64,000 nucleotides of DNA from Saccharopolyspora erythraea. GTDB taxonomy: Bacteria > Actinomycetota > Actinomycetes > Mycobacteriales > Pseudonocardiaceae. The number at the start of each line of letters is the position of its first letter. Position 1 is the first letter of the stretch. The position numbers and the translations under genes are program-made. The stretch covers positions 7,939,411 through 8,003,410 of the forward strand of contig NZ_CP054839.1 of the NCBI RefSeq assembly GCF_018141105.1. The letters are read 5' to 3'. The notes below the pieces were generated by a model. It was not told the origin of the DNA, did not search any database, and worked only from the letters and a program-made list of their open reading frames with translations. Positions 25,890 through 34,100 of the stretch are shown piece after piece.

Positions 25890-28046
25890 ATGACGGACGC
25901 TCCCGGCGGACGGGGCACTCAGGACACCGGCCGGACCGGAGACCGAGCTGATCCGGCCGAACCCGATGCCGGACCGGACGAGCACGGACCGGACCTGGGG
26001 GAACTCGGGGCCGACCTCGCCGAGCCCGCTGCGGACCAGGGCGTGGCGGGTACCGAGCACGGCGAGCAGGCCGCTGATCCCGGTGGCCCGAGTGCCCCGG
26101 ACGGCGCTGACGGCGGCGCGATCACCACCGACGGGTCGCCGTCAGCCGATGCGAATCCCGGCGGTCTGGACACCGACCGCGGTGGCCCGGGGCTGATCGA
26201 GGACTACGCGCTCCTGTCCGACCTGCGGACCGCCGCCCTGGTCGGCAAGGACGGCTCGGTCGACTGGCTGTGCCTGCCCCGCTTCGACTGGCCGTCGTGC
26301 TTCGCCCGGCTGCTGGGCGCCGACCACGACGGTCACTGGCAGATCGCCCCCGTCGCGCCGGTGCGCCGCGTCGAACGCAGGTACCGGGAGAACTCCCTGG
26401 TGCTGGAGACCGACTTCCACACCGACGACGGGGTCGTGCGGGTCGTCGACAGCATGCCGCCGCACGAGAAGAACCACGACGACCAGCCCTGCCTGGTGCG
26501 GATGGTGGAATGCCTCTCCGGCGAGGTCGCGGTCCGGATGCGCTGGGTCGTGCGCTTCGCCTACGGCGACACGACGCCGTGGGTGCGGCGGGTCCGGGAA
26601 ACCGACCCGGTGCTCGACGAGTACATCCTCGCCGTCGCCGGTCCGCACACGGTGGTGCTGCGCGGCGACGACCTGCCCAGGCCGGTGCCGCACAAGCGCG
26701 CGCACGAGGCGGTCTGCACCGTGCGCGCCGGCGAGCGGGTGTCGTGGGTGATGCAGTGGTCCCCAGACCCGGACGAGCTGCCGGCGCCGATGGACCCCGA
26801 GCAGGAAGTCCGCGACAGCGAGGACTTCTGGCGGACGTGGACCCGCAAGATCGTCTACGACGGTCCGCACCAGGACGCGGTGTACCGGTCGCTGGCCACG
26901 CTCAAGGCGCTGACCTACGCGCCGACCGGCGGGATCGTCGCCGCCCCGACCGCGTCGCTGCCGGAGGCGCTGGGTGGCGACCGCAACTGGGACTACCGCT
27001 ACTGCTGGCTGCGCGACGCGACGTTCGTGCTGCTGGCGCTGGACAACTTCGGCTGCCAGCTGGAAGCCGAGTCGTGGCGGCGCTGGCTCGTGCGAGCGAC
27101 CGCGGGCGACCCCCGCGAGCTGCAGATCATGTACGGCGTCAACGGCGAGCGGCACCTGCTGGAGTGGGAGGCGGACTGGCTGCCCGGCTACCAGGGCGCC
27201 GCGCCGGTGCGGCTCGGCAACGCCGCGCACCGGCAGCGCCAGCTCGACGTCTACGGCGAGGTGATGGACGCGCTGCACCTGGCAAGGGAGCGCGGCCTGA
27301 CCGAGACGCCGGAATCGTGGGCGGTGCAGCGCGGCATGATGCGCCACCTCGAGCACATCTGGCGTGAGCCCGACCGCGGGCTGTGGGAGGTGCGCGGTCC
27401 GGAGCGGTACTTCACGCACTCGCAGGTGATGGTGTGGGTGGCCTTCGACCGCGCGGTGCGCGCCATCGAGGAGGACGGGCTGCCGGGCCCGCTGTACCGC
27501 TGGCGCGGCATCCGCGACACCGTTCGCGCGGAGGTTCTGGAGCACGGCTTCAACGACGAGGTCGGCGCGTTCACGCAGTACTACGGCGGCCGGACGCTGG
27601 ACGCGGCGACGCTGCTGCTGCCCGCCGTCGGGTTCCTGACCGCCGACGACGAGCGGATGCGCAGCACGGTGCGCGCGATCCAGCGCGAGTTGCAGCCCGA
27701 CGGACTGCTCGTCGAGCGCTACAACACCTCCGACGACACCAGCACAGCCGGGGTCGACGGGCTGACCGGCCGCGAGGGCGCGTTCCTGGCGTGCTCGTTC
27801 TGGCTGGTGGACGCGCTGGCGCTGGGCGGAAGGCGGGACGAGGCCGAGGAGATGTTCTCCCGGCTGGTCGCGCTGGCCAACGACGTCGGGCTCTACGCCG
27901 AGGAGTACGACGTGCCCAGCGGGCGGTTCGTCGGCAACTTCCCGCAGGCGTTCAGCCACGTCGCGCTGGTCAACTCGGCGGCGGTGCTCTACGGCGGGCA
28001 CGGACGGCACGAAGCCAGCAGGCGCAACGGCCGCGGCGACCGCTAG
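25890..28046 (+). CDS. Glycoside hydrolase family 15 protein (glucoamylase/trehalase-like)
   Basis: The 718-residue protein has an acidic, Ala/Asp/Pro-rich N-terminal region of about 100 residues that looks disordered. The catalytic part then begins IEDYALLSDLRTAALVGKDG and SVDWLCLPRFDWPSCFARLLG, the GH15 N-terminal beta domain. The (alpha/alpha)6 barrel carries DRNWDYRYCWLRDATF, EWEADWLPGYQGAAPVRLGN and GREGAFLACSFWLVDAL. Mycobacterial proteins of this type are trehalases, so trehalose or an alpha-glucan is the likely substrate. There is no signal peptide. The acidic extension is unusual for the family. Confidence 0.88.
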   Translation: MTDAPGGRGTQDTGRTGDRADPAEPDAGPDEHGPDLGELGADLAEPAADQGVAGTEHGEQAADPGGPSAPDGADGGAITTDGSPSADANPGGLDTDRGGPGLIEDYALLSDLRTAALVGKDGSVDWLCLPRFDWPSCFARLLGADHDGHWQIAPVAPVRRVERRYRENSLVLETDFHTDDGVVRVVDSMPPHEKNHDDQPCLVRMVECLSGEVAVRMRWVVRFAYGDTTPWVRRVRETDPVLDEYILAVAGPHTVVLRGDDLPRPVPHKRAHEAVCTVRAGERVSWVMQWSPDPDELPAPMDPEQEVRDSEDFWRTWTRKIVYDGPHQDAVYRSLATLKALTYAPTGGIVAAPTASLPEALGGDRNWDYRYCWLRDATFVLLALDNFGCQLEAESWRRWLVRATAGDPRELQIMYGVNGERHLLEWEADWLPGYQGAAPVRLGNAAHRQRQLDVYGEVMDALHLARERGLTETPESWAVQRGMMRHLEHIWREPDRGLWEVRGPERYFTHSQVMVWVAFDRAVRAIEEDGLPGPLYRWRGIRDTVRAEVLEHGFNDEVGAFTQYYGGRTLDAATLLLPAVGFLTADDERMRSTVRAIQRELQPDGLLVERYNTSDDTSTAGVDGLTGREGAFLACSFWLVDALALGGRRDEAEEMFSRLVALANDVGLYAEEYDVPSGRFVGNFPQAFSHVALVNSAAVLYGGHGRHEASRRNGRGDR

Positions 28047-28282
28047 GGCGCGCGGCTGGTCGCCGGCGGCGGAGCGCGTGCGGTCAAATTCGGACGTGCG
28101 CCGCGGGTGCCGTCCGGTCACCGAAGTGCGCCGCGGTTGGGCGGAAACCTGCCGGGTTCGCAACTCGGAGGACCCCGGTCATCGCCCGAACGACCGACTA
28201 GCGCGAACGGGTGATCGGCGCTCGATCGAGGGACATCCGAAAGTGATCGCTGATTTCACCCGATCAGTGGGAGGACGGGTGC

Positions 28283-30448
28283 TCATGCCAAGTGGTCGGC
28301 GATGATCGCGTTGATCCGCTCGGGCGAGCAGGGACGCGCGAAGAAGTAGCCCTGCCCCGTCTCGCACCCGATGTCGGCCACCCGGCGGGCCTGCGCGTGG
28401 GTCTCCACGCCCTCCGCGGTGACCGTCAGCCCCAGCGCGTGCGCGAGGTCGACGAGGGTGCCGACGATGCGCGCGTCGACCGGGTCGGCGCGCTCCGCGT
28501 CGCGAAGGCCCTCCATGAACGACCCGGCGATCTTCAGCTCGTGCACCGGCAGGTGCCGCAGGTAGGCCAGGTTCGAGTAGCCGGTGCCGAAGTCGTCGAT
28601 GGCGATGCGCACACCCATCCTGGACAGCGCGCGCAGCGCGTCCAGCGGCTCGTCGGCGGTGCCCATGATCGCGCTCTCGGTCAGCTCGAGCTGCAGCCTC
28701 GACGGTTCCAGCCCGGTCTCCCGCAGGATCGCGGCGACGTCGTCCACCAGCTTCGGGTCGCGGGACTGGCGGACCGCGAGGTTGACGCTGACGAACGGCG
28801 CCGCGTCGCCGAACTCGTCCTGCCACTGCCGCGCCTGCCGGCACGCCTGCCGCAGCACCCAGCGTCCCAGCGGCACGATCAGGCCGGTCTCCTCGGCGAG
28901 CCCGATGAACCGGTCCGGGCCGAGCCGTCCCAGCTCCGGGTGCCACCAGCGGACCAGCGCCTCCACGCCCACGACGCCGAAGTCGCGCAGGCCGATCAGC
29001 GGCTGGTACTCGACGTAGAACTCCTCGTTGTCCAGCGCCGCGGGCATCTTCGCCGACAGCCGGAACTGGGCGACCTCGGTGGCGTTGCGGTCCGGGTCGA
29101 ACAGCGCCCACTGCCCCTTGCCCTCGGCCTTCGCCCAGTACAGCGTCACGTCGGCGTCGCGCATCAGCTCCGCCGCGGTCTGGCCGCGCACCGGGCGCTC
29201 GACGATGCCGATGCTGGCCGAGACCGACAGCTCGTGGCCGCCGATGCGGATCGGCTCGACCAGCGCGTCCAGCACCCGGTCGGCGACCTCGACGGCCTGC
29301 TCGGTGCCCGGGGAGTCCTGGACGAGGATCACGAACTCGTCGCCGCCCATCCGCGCGACCAGCCGGTTCTCGCCGCGCGCGCTGAGCGCCAGCCGCTCCG
29401 ACACCGCGACCAGCAGGTCGTCGCCGACGTGGTGGCCGAGGCTGTCGTTGATCACCTTGAAGCCGTCGAGGTCCATGTAGCACAGCGCCACCCGCTCGCC
29501 CGGACCGTGGTTCTCCAGCGCCACGCCGAGCTTCTCCAGGAACAGCGCCCGGTTCGGCAGCCCGGTCAGCGGGTCGTGCATGGCCTGGTGGCGCAGCCGT
29601 TCCTGGAGCAGCCTGCGGTCGGTGACGTCCTCGATCATCGCGACCTGGTACAGCGGCAGACCGTCCTCGCCGCGCACCAGCGAGACGATCATCTCGGTCC
29701 ACACCGTGCCGCCGTCCGGCCTGCTGAACTTCTTCTCCACGCGGTACTGGTCGCGCTCGCCGCGCACCATCTCCTCGTAGAGGCGCCAGATCCCGGCGTT
29801 GTCGGCCGGGTGGATCCAGTCGTTGACCATCGAGCCGCGCAGCTTCTCGGCCGGGCGGCCCAGGATCCGCCGCAGCGAAGCGTTGACCTCGAGGATCCGG
29901 CCGCTCATGTCGGCGATGCCGATGCCGATCGCGGCCTCGGTGAAGATGGCGCGGAAGCGCGCCTCGCTGGTGCGCAGCGCCTGTTCGACGGAGTCGCGGG
30001 CGTCGAGCACCGCCTGCCGGATGGCCTCCTGCTCGTCGAGGGTGCGCTTGCGCACGGCCTGGACGAACCCGGAGCAGACCGCGCCCTGCAGCGCCGCGAT
30101 GCGGCAGTCCCAGTCCGGTCCGGGGCCGAGCTTGAGCGTGCGCAGCAGGTTCGCGCCGATCAGGTCGACGGTCCTGGCCAGGGACTCGGCGCTGGTGAAG
30201 TGCACGCCGACCAGGTCGACCCCGACGTCGCGGGCCGGTGCGGCGTCGAAGGGATCGCTGAGCAGCGCGTCGACCAGCCGGTCGGTGTAGCCGCACAGGC
30301 GGCCTTCCACTTCGGCGCTGGTCATCGGCACGTAGCTGGTTCCCATCAGTGCCTGTGCCCATGCCGACGCGTAACGCCGCCTGTCCGCCCGGCTCACGAC
30401 CCCAGCCGCCTCGCGAGCGCCGGGCACAGGCGCTGTCCAGCCGGTCAT
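28283..30448 (-). CDS. PAS-GGDEF-EAL cyclic-di-GMP enzyme
   Basis: The 721-residue protein has an uncharacterised helical N-terminal region (to about 150), a PAS/PAC domain (about 165-290: FRAIFTEAAIGIGIADMSGRI, GTVWTEMIVSLV), a GGDEF domain with intact RMGGDEFVIL, and an EAL domain with VEALVRWWHP, ELTES, IDDFGTGYS and AEGVET. Both synthase and phosphodiesterase motifs look intact. The product-inhibition RxxD site reads RGEN and is probably lost. The architecture matches Streptomyces RmdA-like soluble enzymes. ATG 30448 follows GGAGGG. It may set c-di-GMP for the RsiG-like protein. Confidence 0.9.
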   Translation of the reverse strand: MTGWTAPVPGAREAAGVVSRADRRRYASAWAQALMGTSYVPMTSAEVEGRLCGYTDRLVDALLSDPFDAAPARDVGVDLVGVHFTSAESLARTVDLIGANLLRTLKLGPGPDWDCRIAALQGAVCSGFVQAVRKRTLDEQEAIRQAVLDARDSVEQALRTSEARFRAIFTEAAIGIGIADMSGRILEVNASLRRILGRPAEKLRGSMVNDWIHPADNAGIWRLYEEMVRGERDQYRVEKKFSRPDGGTVWTEMIVSLVRGEDGLPLYQVAMIEDVTDRRLLQERLRHQAMHDPLTGLPNRALFLEKLGVALENHGPGERVALCYMDLDGFKVINDSLGHHVGDDLLVAVSERLALSARGENRLVARMGGDEFVILVQDSPGTEQAVEVADRVLDALVEPIRIGGHELSVSASIGIVERPVRGQTAAELMRDADVTLYWAKAEGKGQWALFDPDRNATEVAQFRLSAKMPAALDNEEFYVEYQPLIGLRDFGVVGVEALVRWWHPELGRLGPDRFIGLAEETGLIVPLGRWVLRQACRQARQWQDEFGDAAPFVSVNLAVRQSRDPKLVDDVAAILRETGLEPSRLQLELTESAIMGTADEPLDALRALSRMGVRIAIDDFGTGYSNLAYLRHLPVHELKIAGSFMEGLRDAERADPVDARIVGTLVDLAHALGLTVTAEGVETHAQARRVADIGCETGQGYFFARPCSPERINAIIADHLA

Positions 30449-30872
30449 GCCTGCGACGCCCTCCAGTCGTCGTAGTCGCCTAGGCCATCTCGTCCGGAGC
30501 ATACGGTCGCGACTACCCGGTGGTCGAACATCCGCCCACCGCACCCAGAGTAGCGATGAACGCCGGGTGAGCAGGACAGATGATGTCGGCGGAGCGGGTT
30601 TCCGCGGCGGCGCGCAACCCGTGGTCGGTGACGGACCGTGTGCGGTCCGCGCTGTGTTCGACGCTCATCCCGGGCGCCGGGTTGTGCAGGTCATCGAAAT
30701 CCCACCTTTACCAGCAGGACCTTCCGCGGAATGTCCGGATTGGGCCGATACGGTGAGAAAATAACACGAGATCTACCTATTAAGAAAAAAGCTGCCCACA
30801 CTTTCAGGTGAGACGCCGCCCGGCCCCTCCCCCGGGGGTAGCTGCGGCGATGATCCTCCGAGAGGGACGGCG
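30449..30872. other. Intergenic region upstream of the lysozyme gene
   Basis: This 424-bp gap separates the divergent GGDEF-EAL and GH25 genes and contains no convincing gene. The segment 30750-30795 is strikingly AT-rich for this genome (AGAAAATAAC, CTATTAAGAAAAAAG) and probably contains promoter sequence. A CCCCTCCCCCGGGGGTAG block follows at 30826-30842. I looked for a cyclic-di-AMP (ydaO-type) riboswitch, as found before some actinomycete cell-wall hydrolases, and could not recognise one. Confidence 0.5.
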
Positions 30873-31712
30873 ATGAACCATCCGAGTGGACGTGGTCGCA
30901 GGCGACGGTGGATCTCCTTACTATCGGTTGCCTGTGCGAGCGCTCTGCTGTTCAGCGCCCCCGCGCAAGCGACCGCAACTCCCCCTCCAGGAACGGAGCG
31001 GCCGATGAGCAACCAGGCAGACGACGCCGACATGGGCTCACAGATCCGCAAGCACGAAGGCGGAGACCCCGAGGCGGCACCGCAGGACGTCGACGCGCAG
31101 GCGACCGTGGCGGGCATCGACGTCAGCGGCCACCAGAAGAACGTCGACTGGCAGTACTGGTGGAACCAGGGCAAGCGCTTCGCCTACGTCAAGGCGACCG
31201 AGGGAACGGGTTACAAGAACCCGTACTTCGCCCAGCAGTACAACGGCTCCTACAACATCGGCATGATCCGCGGCGCGTACCACTTCGCGCTGCCGGACCG
31301 ATCCAGCGGCGCGGCCCAGGCCAACTACTTCGTCGACAACGGCGGCGGCTGGTCGAAGGACGGCAAGACGCTTCCGGGTGCGCTGGACATGGAGTACAAC
31401 CCCTACGGCGGCACCTGCTACGGCAAGACGCCGGCGCAGATGACCGCGTGGATCAAGGACTTCAGCGACACCTACCACGCCCGCACCGGGCGCTGGCCCG
31501 TCATCTACACCAGCACCAGCTGGTGGAGCTCGTGCGTCAACGGCGACTTCAGCTCGACCAACCCGCTGTGGGTCGCCCGGTACGCAAGCTCGGTGGGCAA
31601 GCTGCCGTACAACTGGGGATTCCACACCATCTGGCAGTACAGCTCGTCCCCGATCGACCAGAACTCCTTCAACGGCGGCTACGACCGCCTGCAGGCACTG
31701 GCCAACGGCTGA
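30873..31712 (+). CDS. Secreted GH25 lysozyme
   Basis: The 279-residue protein carries an Arg-rich signal peptide (RGRRRRWISLLSVACASALLF, cleavage near AQA), a charged linker of about 50 residues, then a GH25 muramidase domain. The domain begins VAGIDVSGHQ, with KATEGTGYKNPYF, GAYHFALPD and the catalytic Asp/Glu pair in LDMEYNPYGG, and ends with PVIYTSTSWW and WQYSSSP. It should cleave the beta-1,4 bond of peptidoglycan outside the cell, as in remodelling or competition. No separate wall-binding domain is present. The ATG follows CCGAGAGGGA. Confidence 0.92.
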   Translation: MNHPSGRGRRRRWISLLSVACASALLFSAPAQATATPPPGTERPMSNQADDADMGSQIRKHEGGDPEAAPQDVDAQATVAGIDVSGHQKNVDWQYWWNQGKRFAYVKATEGTGYKNPYFAQQYNGSYNIGMIRGAYHFALPDRSSGAAQANYFVDNGGGWSKDGKTLPGALDMEYNPYGGTCYGKTPAQMTAWIKDFSDTYHARTGRWPVIYTSTSWWSSCVNGDFSSTNPLWVARYASSVGKLPYNWGFHTIWQYSSSPIDQNSFNGGYDRLQALANG

Positions 31713-31734
31713 CCGCAGGCGCGATGATCACGCC

Positions 31735-32862
31735 ATGCGTGATCGCCGCCTGCCGTTGACCATCACCCTCGCGGTACTGGCGCTGGCCGGCGCCAGTACC
31801 GCGCTGCTGGTTTTCGACCCCCGCGTGAACAGTGCCGACGCGCTTCGCACCGGAGGTCTCGCGGCCGGTTCGGTCGTCGCGCTCTACGCGCTGTGGCTCA
31901 ACGACCGGCGCCGCGTGGTCGAGGAGCGCCGCCAGGAGCTCGAAGCCGAGCGGCAGCGGCTGGACAGCGAGCGCTACGCGCTGGAGCAGCGCCGCCAGGA
32001 GCTGGAGGACCGGCGCACCGGGCACGACCGGGAACGCGTCGCGGACGAACGCTTCGCCCGTTCCGTCGAGCTGCTGGGCCACGACGCCGACCAGGTGCGG
32101 GTAGGCGCGCTGCACGCGCTGGCCGGGCTGGCCGCCGGCAACCCGGCCTACACCCAGACCGTCCTCGACGTGCTGTGCTCGTACCTGCGCAGGCCCTTCG
32201 ACCATCCGAAGTGGACCTCGCCCGGCGACCTGCCGGAGGACGATGCGGACTGGCCGGAGATCCCGCACGAGCTGGAGCGCGAACGGCACGTGCGCCAGAC
32301 CGCGCAACGCCTGATCACCGACCTGCTGCCCACCACCGGCGACGACGACCCCGTGGTCTACGACCTCGACCTGACCAGGGCGTGGCTGGAGCGCTTCAAC
32401 CTGTCGAACCGGGTCGTCGGGCGGATCGCGGCCTACAGGTGCCGGTTCCGGCACACGACGAACTTCAAGGGTGCGCGGATCCACGGCGACGTGGCGTTGC
32501 GGGACAGCCGCTTCCTCGGGCGGATCCGCGCCGACGGCGCGGTGTTCCTCGGCGGGCTGCAACTGCACGGCTGCGCCACCTCCGAGCCGTGCAGCTTCGA
32601 CGGCACCGAGTTCCACGGCACGCTGGACCTCAAGCACGTCGAGGCCGCCGAGTGCTTCTACCTGCGGGGGACGTTCTTCGGAGGTGAGCTGGACCTGCGC
32701 CACGCCCGCCTCGACGGCGGGCTGGAGTTCTCCCCGGGCACCGAACCCACCCGGACGCACCTGCACGACATCCGGGTGTCCGGGGAGTCGTCGGTGCCGG
32801 TGGGCTGGGAGCTGGTCGCCTCCGCCGATGACGGCTACCTGGTCAGGGAGTCCGCCGCGTGA
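31735..32862 (+). CDS. Membrane-anchored pentapeptide-type protein, first of a tandem pair
   Basis: The 375-residue protein has two N-terminal transmembrane helices (about 8-26 and 38-55), a charged coiled coil rich in Arg, Glu and Gln (about 58-100), then the conserved ERFARSVELLGHDADQVRVGALHALAGLA block. The C-terminal part repeats phenylalanine- and leucine-spaced units (TNFKGARIHGDVALRDSRFLG, LDLRHARLDGGLEF) resembling irregular pentapeptide repeats. Such proteins are common in actinomycetes and their roles are unknown. The gene starts 22 bp after the lysozyme stop. Confidence 0.75.
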   Translation: MRDRRLPLTITLAVLALAGASTALLVFDPRVNSADALRTGGLAAGSVVALYALWLNDRRRVVEERRQELEAERQRLDSERYALEQRRQELEDRRTGHDRERVADERFARSVELLGHDADQVRVGALHALAGLAAGNPAYTQTVLDVLCSYLRRPFDHPKWTSPGDLPEDDADWPEIPHELERERHVRQTAQRLITDLLPTTGDDDPVVYDLDLTRAWLERFNLSNRVVGRIAAYRCRFRHTTNFKGARIHGDVALRDSRFLGRIRADGAVFLGGLQLHGCATSEPCSFDGTEFHGTLDLKHVEAAECFYLRGTFFGGELDLRHARLDGGLEFSPGTEPTRTHLHDIRVSGESSVPVGWELVASADDGYLVRESAA

Positions 32863-33025
32863 ACTCGCGCCGGACCTCGGCGAACAGGGGCGCCGAGGGC
32901 ACCGGCCGCCGAGTGCAGCGCCGTTCGAGCGCGGCGGTCTCGCTGCTCGCCTGGGGGTGTGCCCACTGGCACCGACAGTCCCCGTTTCGCCACGTGGATG
33001 ATCACGGACCCCGATAATCATCCGC

Positions 33026-34054
33026 ATGGGTGAACGCAGGGCGGGGCTGGTCGTGACGATCGCGCTGGCGGTGCTGGCACTGGTCGGTGTCAGCTCCGCG
33101 TTGCTCGCCCTGGACCCCCGGACCACCGGCGCGGACGCGCTGCGGACCGGCGGGCTCGCGGCGGGGTCGATCGTCGCGCTCTACGCGCTGTGGCTCAACG
33201 ACCGCAGGCGCCGCGTCGAGGAGCAGCGGCAGGACGTCGAGCGGCAGCGCCAGGAGCTGGAGACCCGGCGGGCGGAGCTGGACCGCGACCGCGTCTCCGA
33301 CGAACGCTTCGCCCGCGCCGTCGAACTCCTCGGCAGCGAGGCCGACCAGGTCAGGGTCGGCGCGCTGCACGCGCTCGCAGGGCTCGCGCGCAGCAATCCC
33401 TCCTACACCCAGACCGTGCTCGACGTCCTGTGCTCCTACCTGCGGCGGCCGTTCCTGCACCCGCGCTACGGCGACGCACCGGCGAAACCGGACGACGACG
33501 GCGAGTGGCCCGGTCCGGCCACCGCCAACGCCGAGCGCAAGCTCCAGGTCCGGCTCAGCGCGCAGCGGATCATCGCCGATCTGCTGCCTGCCGCCGACGA
33601 CGTCGCAGCGCCGCGCTACGACCTCGATCTCACCGGCGCCACGCTGGAGTACTTCGACCTGTCCGGCCGCCGGATCGGCACGATGACCCTGCGGTATGCG
33701 CGGCTCTACAGCACTACCAACCTGAGCCGCTGCGTCGTCACCGGCCCCGCGTGGTTCACCGGAATGACGACGGGATCAGGACGGCTGTCGAGTCTTTTTC
33801 GCTGCACCATGACGGAATTCCAGGACCGGGCGTGGTTCAGCAGGGTGCACTTGCACGGCCGGGCCGAATTCGACGGAACCACTTTCGGCGGCAGGACGAA
33901 GTTCGCGGACTCCACAGTGGAGGGATCGCTGGCGATGACCGGCTGCGTCTTCGCCGGCGAAGCGAACTTCAAAGCCGTCCGCCTCGCCGGTCGCGTGGAC
34001 GTCGCAGGCACCACCTGGCAAGGGGAGGTGCCGGAACTCCGAACGGACCCGTGA
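33026..34054 (+). CDS. Membrane-anchored pentapeptide-type protein, second of a tandem pair
   Basis: This 342-residue paralogue of the preceding gene shares the TM-TM-coiled coil layout and near-identical blocks (GADALRTGGLAAGS, VALYALWLNDRRR, TQTVLDVLCSYLRRPF). Its repeat region (YARLYSTTNLSRC, FQDRAWFSRVHLHGRAEFDGTTFGG, KFADSTVEGSLAMTGCVFAGEANF) is diverged and shows clearer pentapeptide periodicity. The 163-bp spacer and similar TGATCACG sequence before both ATG codons suggest separate but related promoters after a tandem duplication. Confidence 0.75.
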   Translation: MGERRAGLVVTIALAVLALVGVSSALLALDPRTTGADALRTGGLAAGSIVALYALWLNDRRRRVEEQRQDVERQRQELETRRAELDRDRVSDERFARAVELLGSEADQVRVGALHALAGLARSNPSYTQTVLDVLCSYLRRPFLHPRYGDAPAKPDDDGEWPGPATANAERKLQVRLSAQRIIADLLPAADDVAAPRYDLDLTGATLEYFDLSGRRIGTMTLRYARLYSTTNLSRCVVTGPAWFTGMTTGSGRLSSLFRCTMTEFQDRAWFSRVHLHGRAEFDGTTFGGRTKFADSTVEGSLAMTGCVFAGEANFKAVRLAGRVDVAGTTWQGEVPELRTDP

Positions 34055-34085
34055 GTCTTCCGGGCCGCCATGGCAGCCGGAAGAC
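34055..34085. terminator. Hairpin between the pentapeptide gene and purL
   Basis: GTCTTCCGG-g-C-c-GCC pairs with GGC-a-GCCGGAAGAC across a 2-nt centre, between the 3' ends of the convergent genes at 34054 and 34101. It can act in both directions. Confidence 0.65.
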
Positions 34086-34100
34086 CCACGGGCCCGGACC

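Noticed and set aside
30545-30872. Possible cyclic-di-AMP riboswitch before the lysozyme gene
   Set aside because: The gene type suggested it, but the conserved ydaO core could not be recognised.
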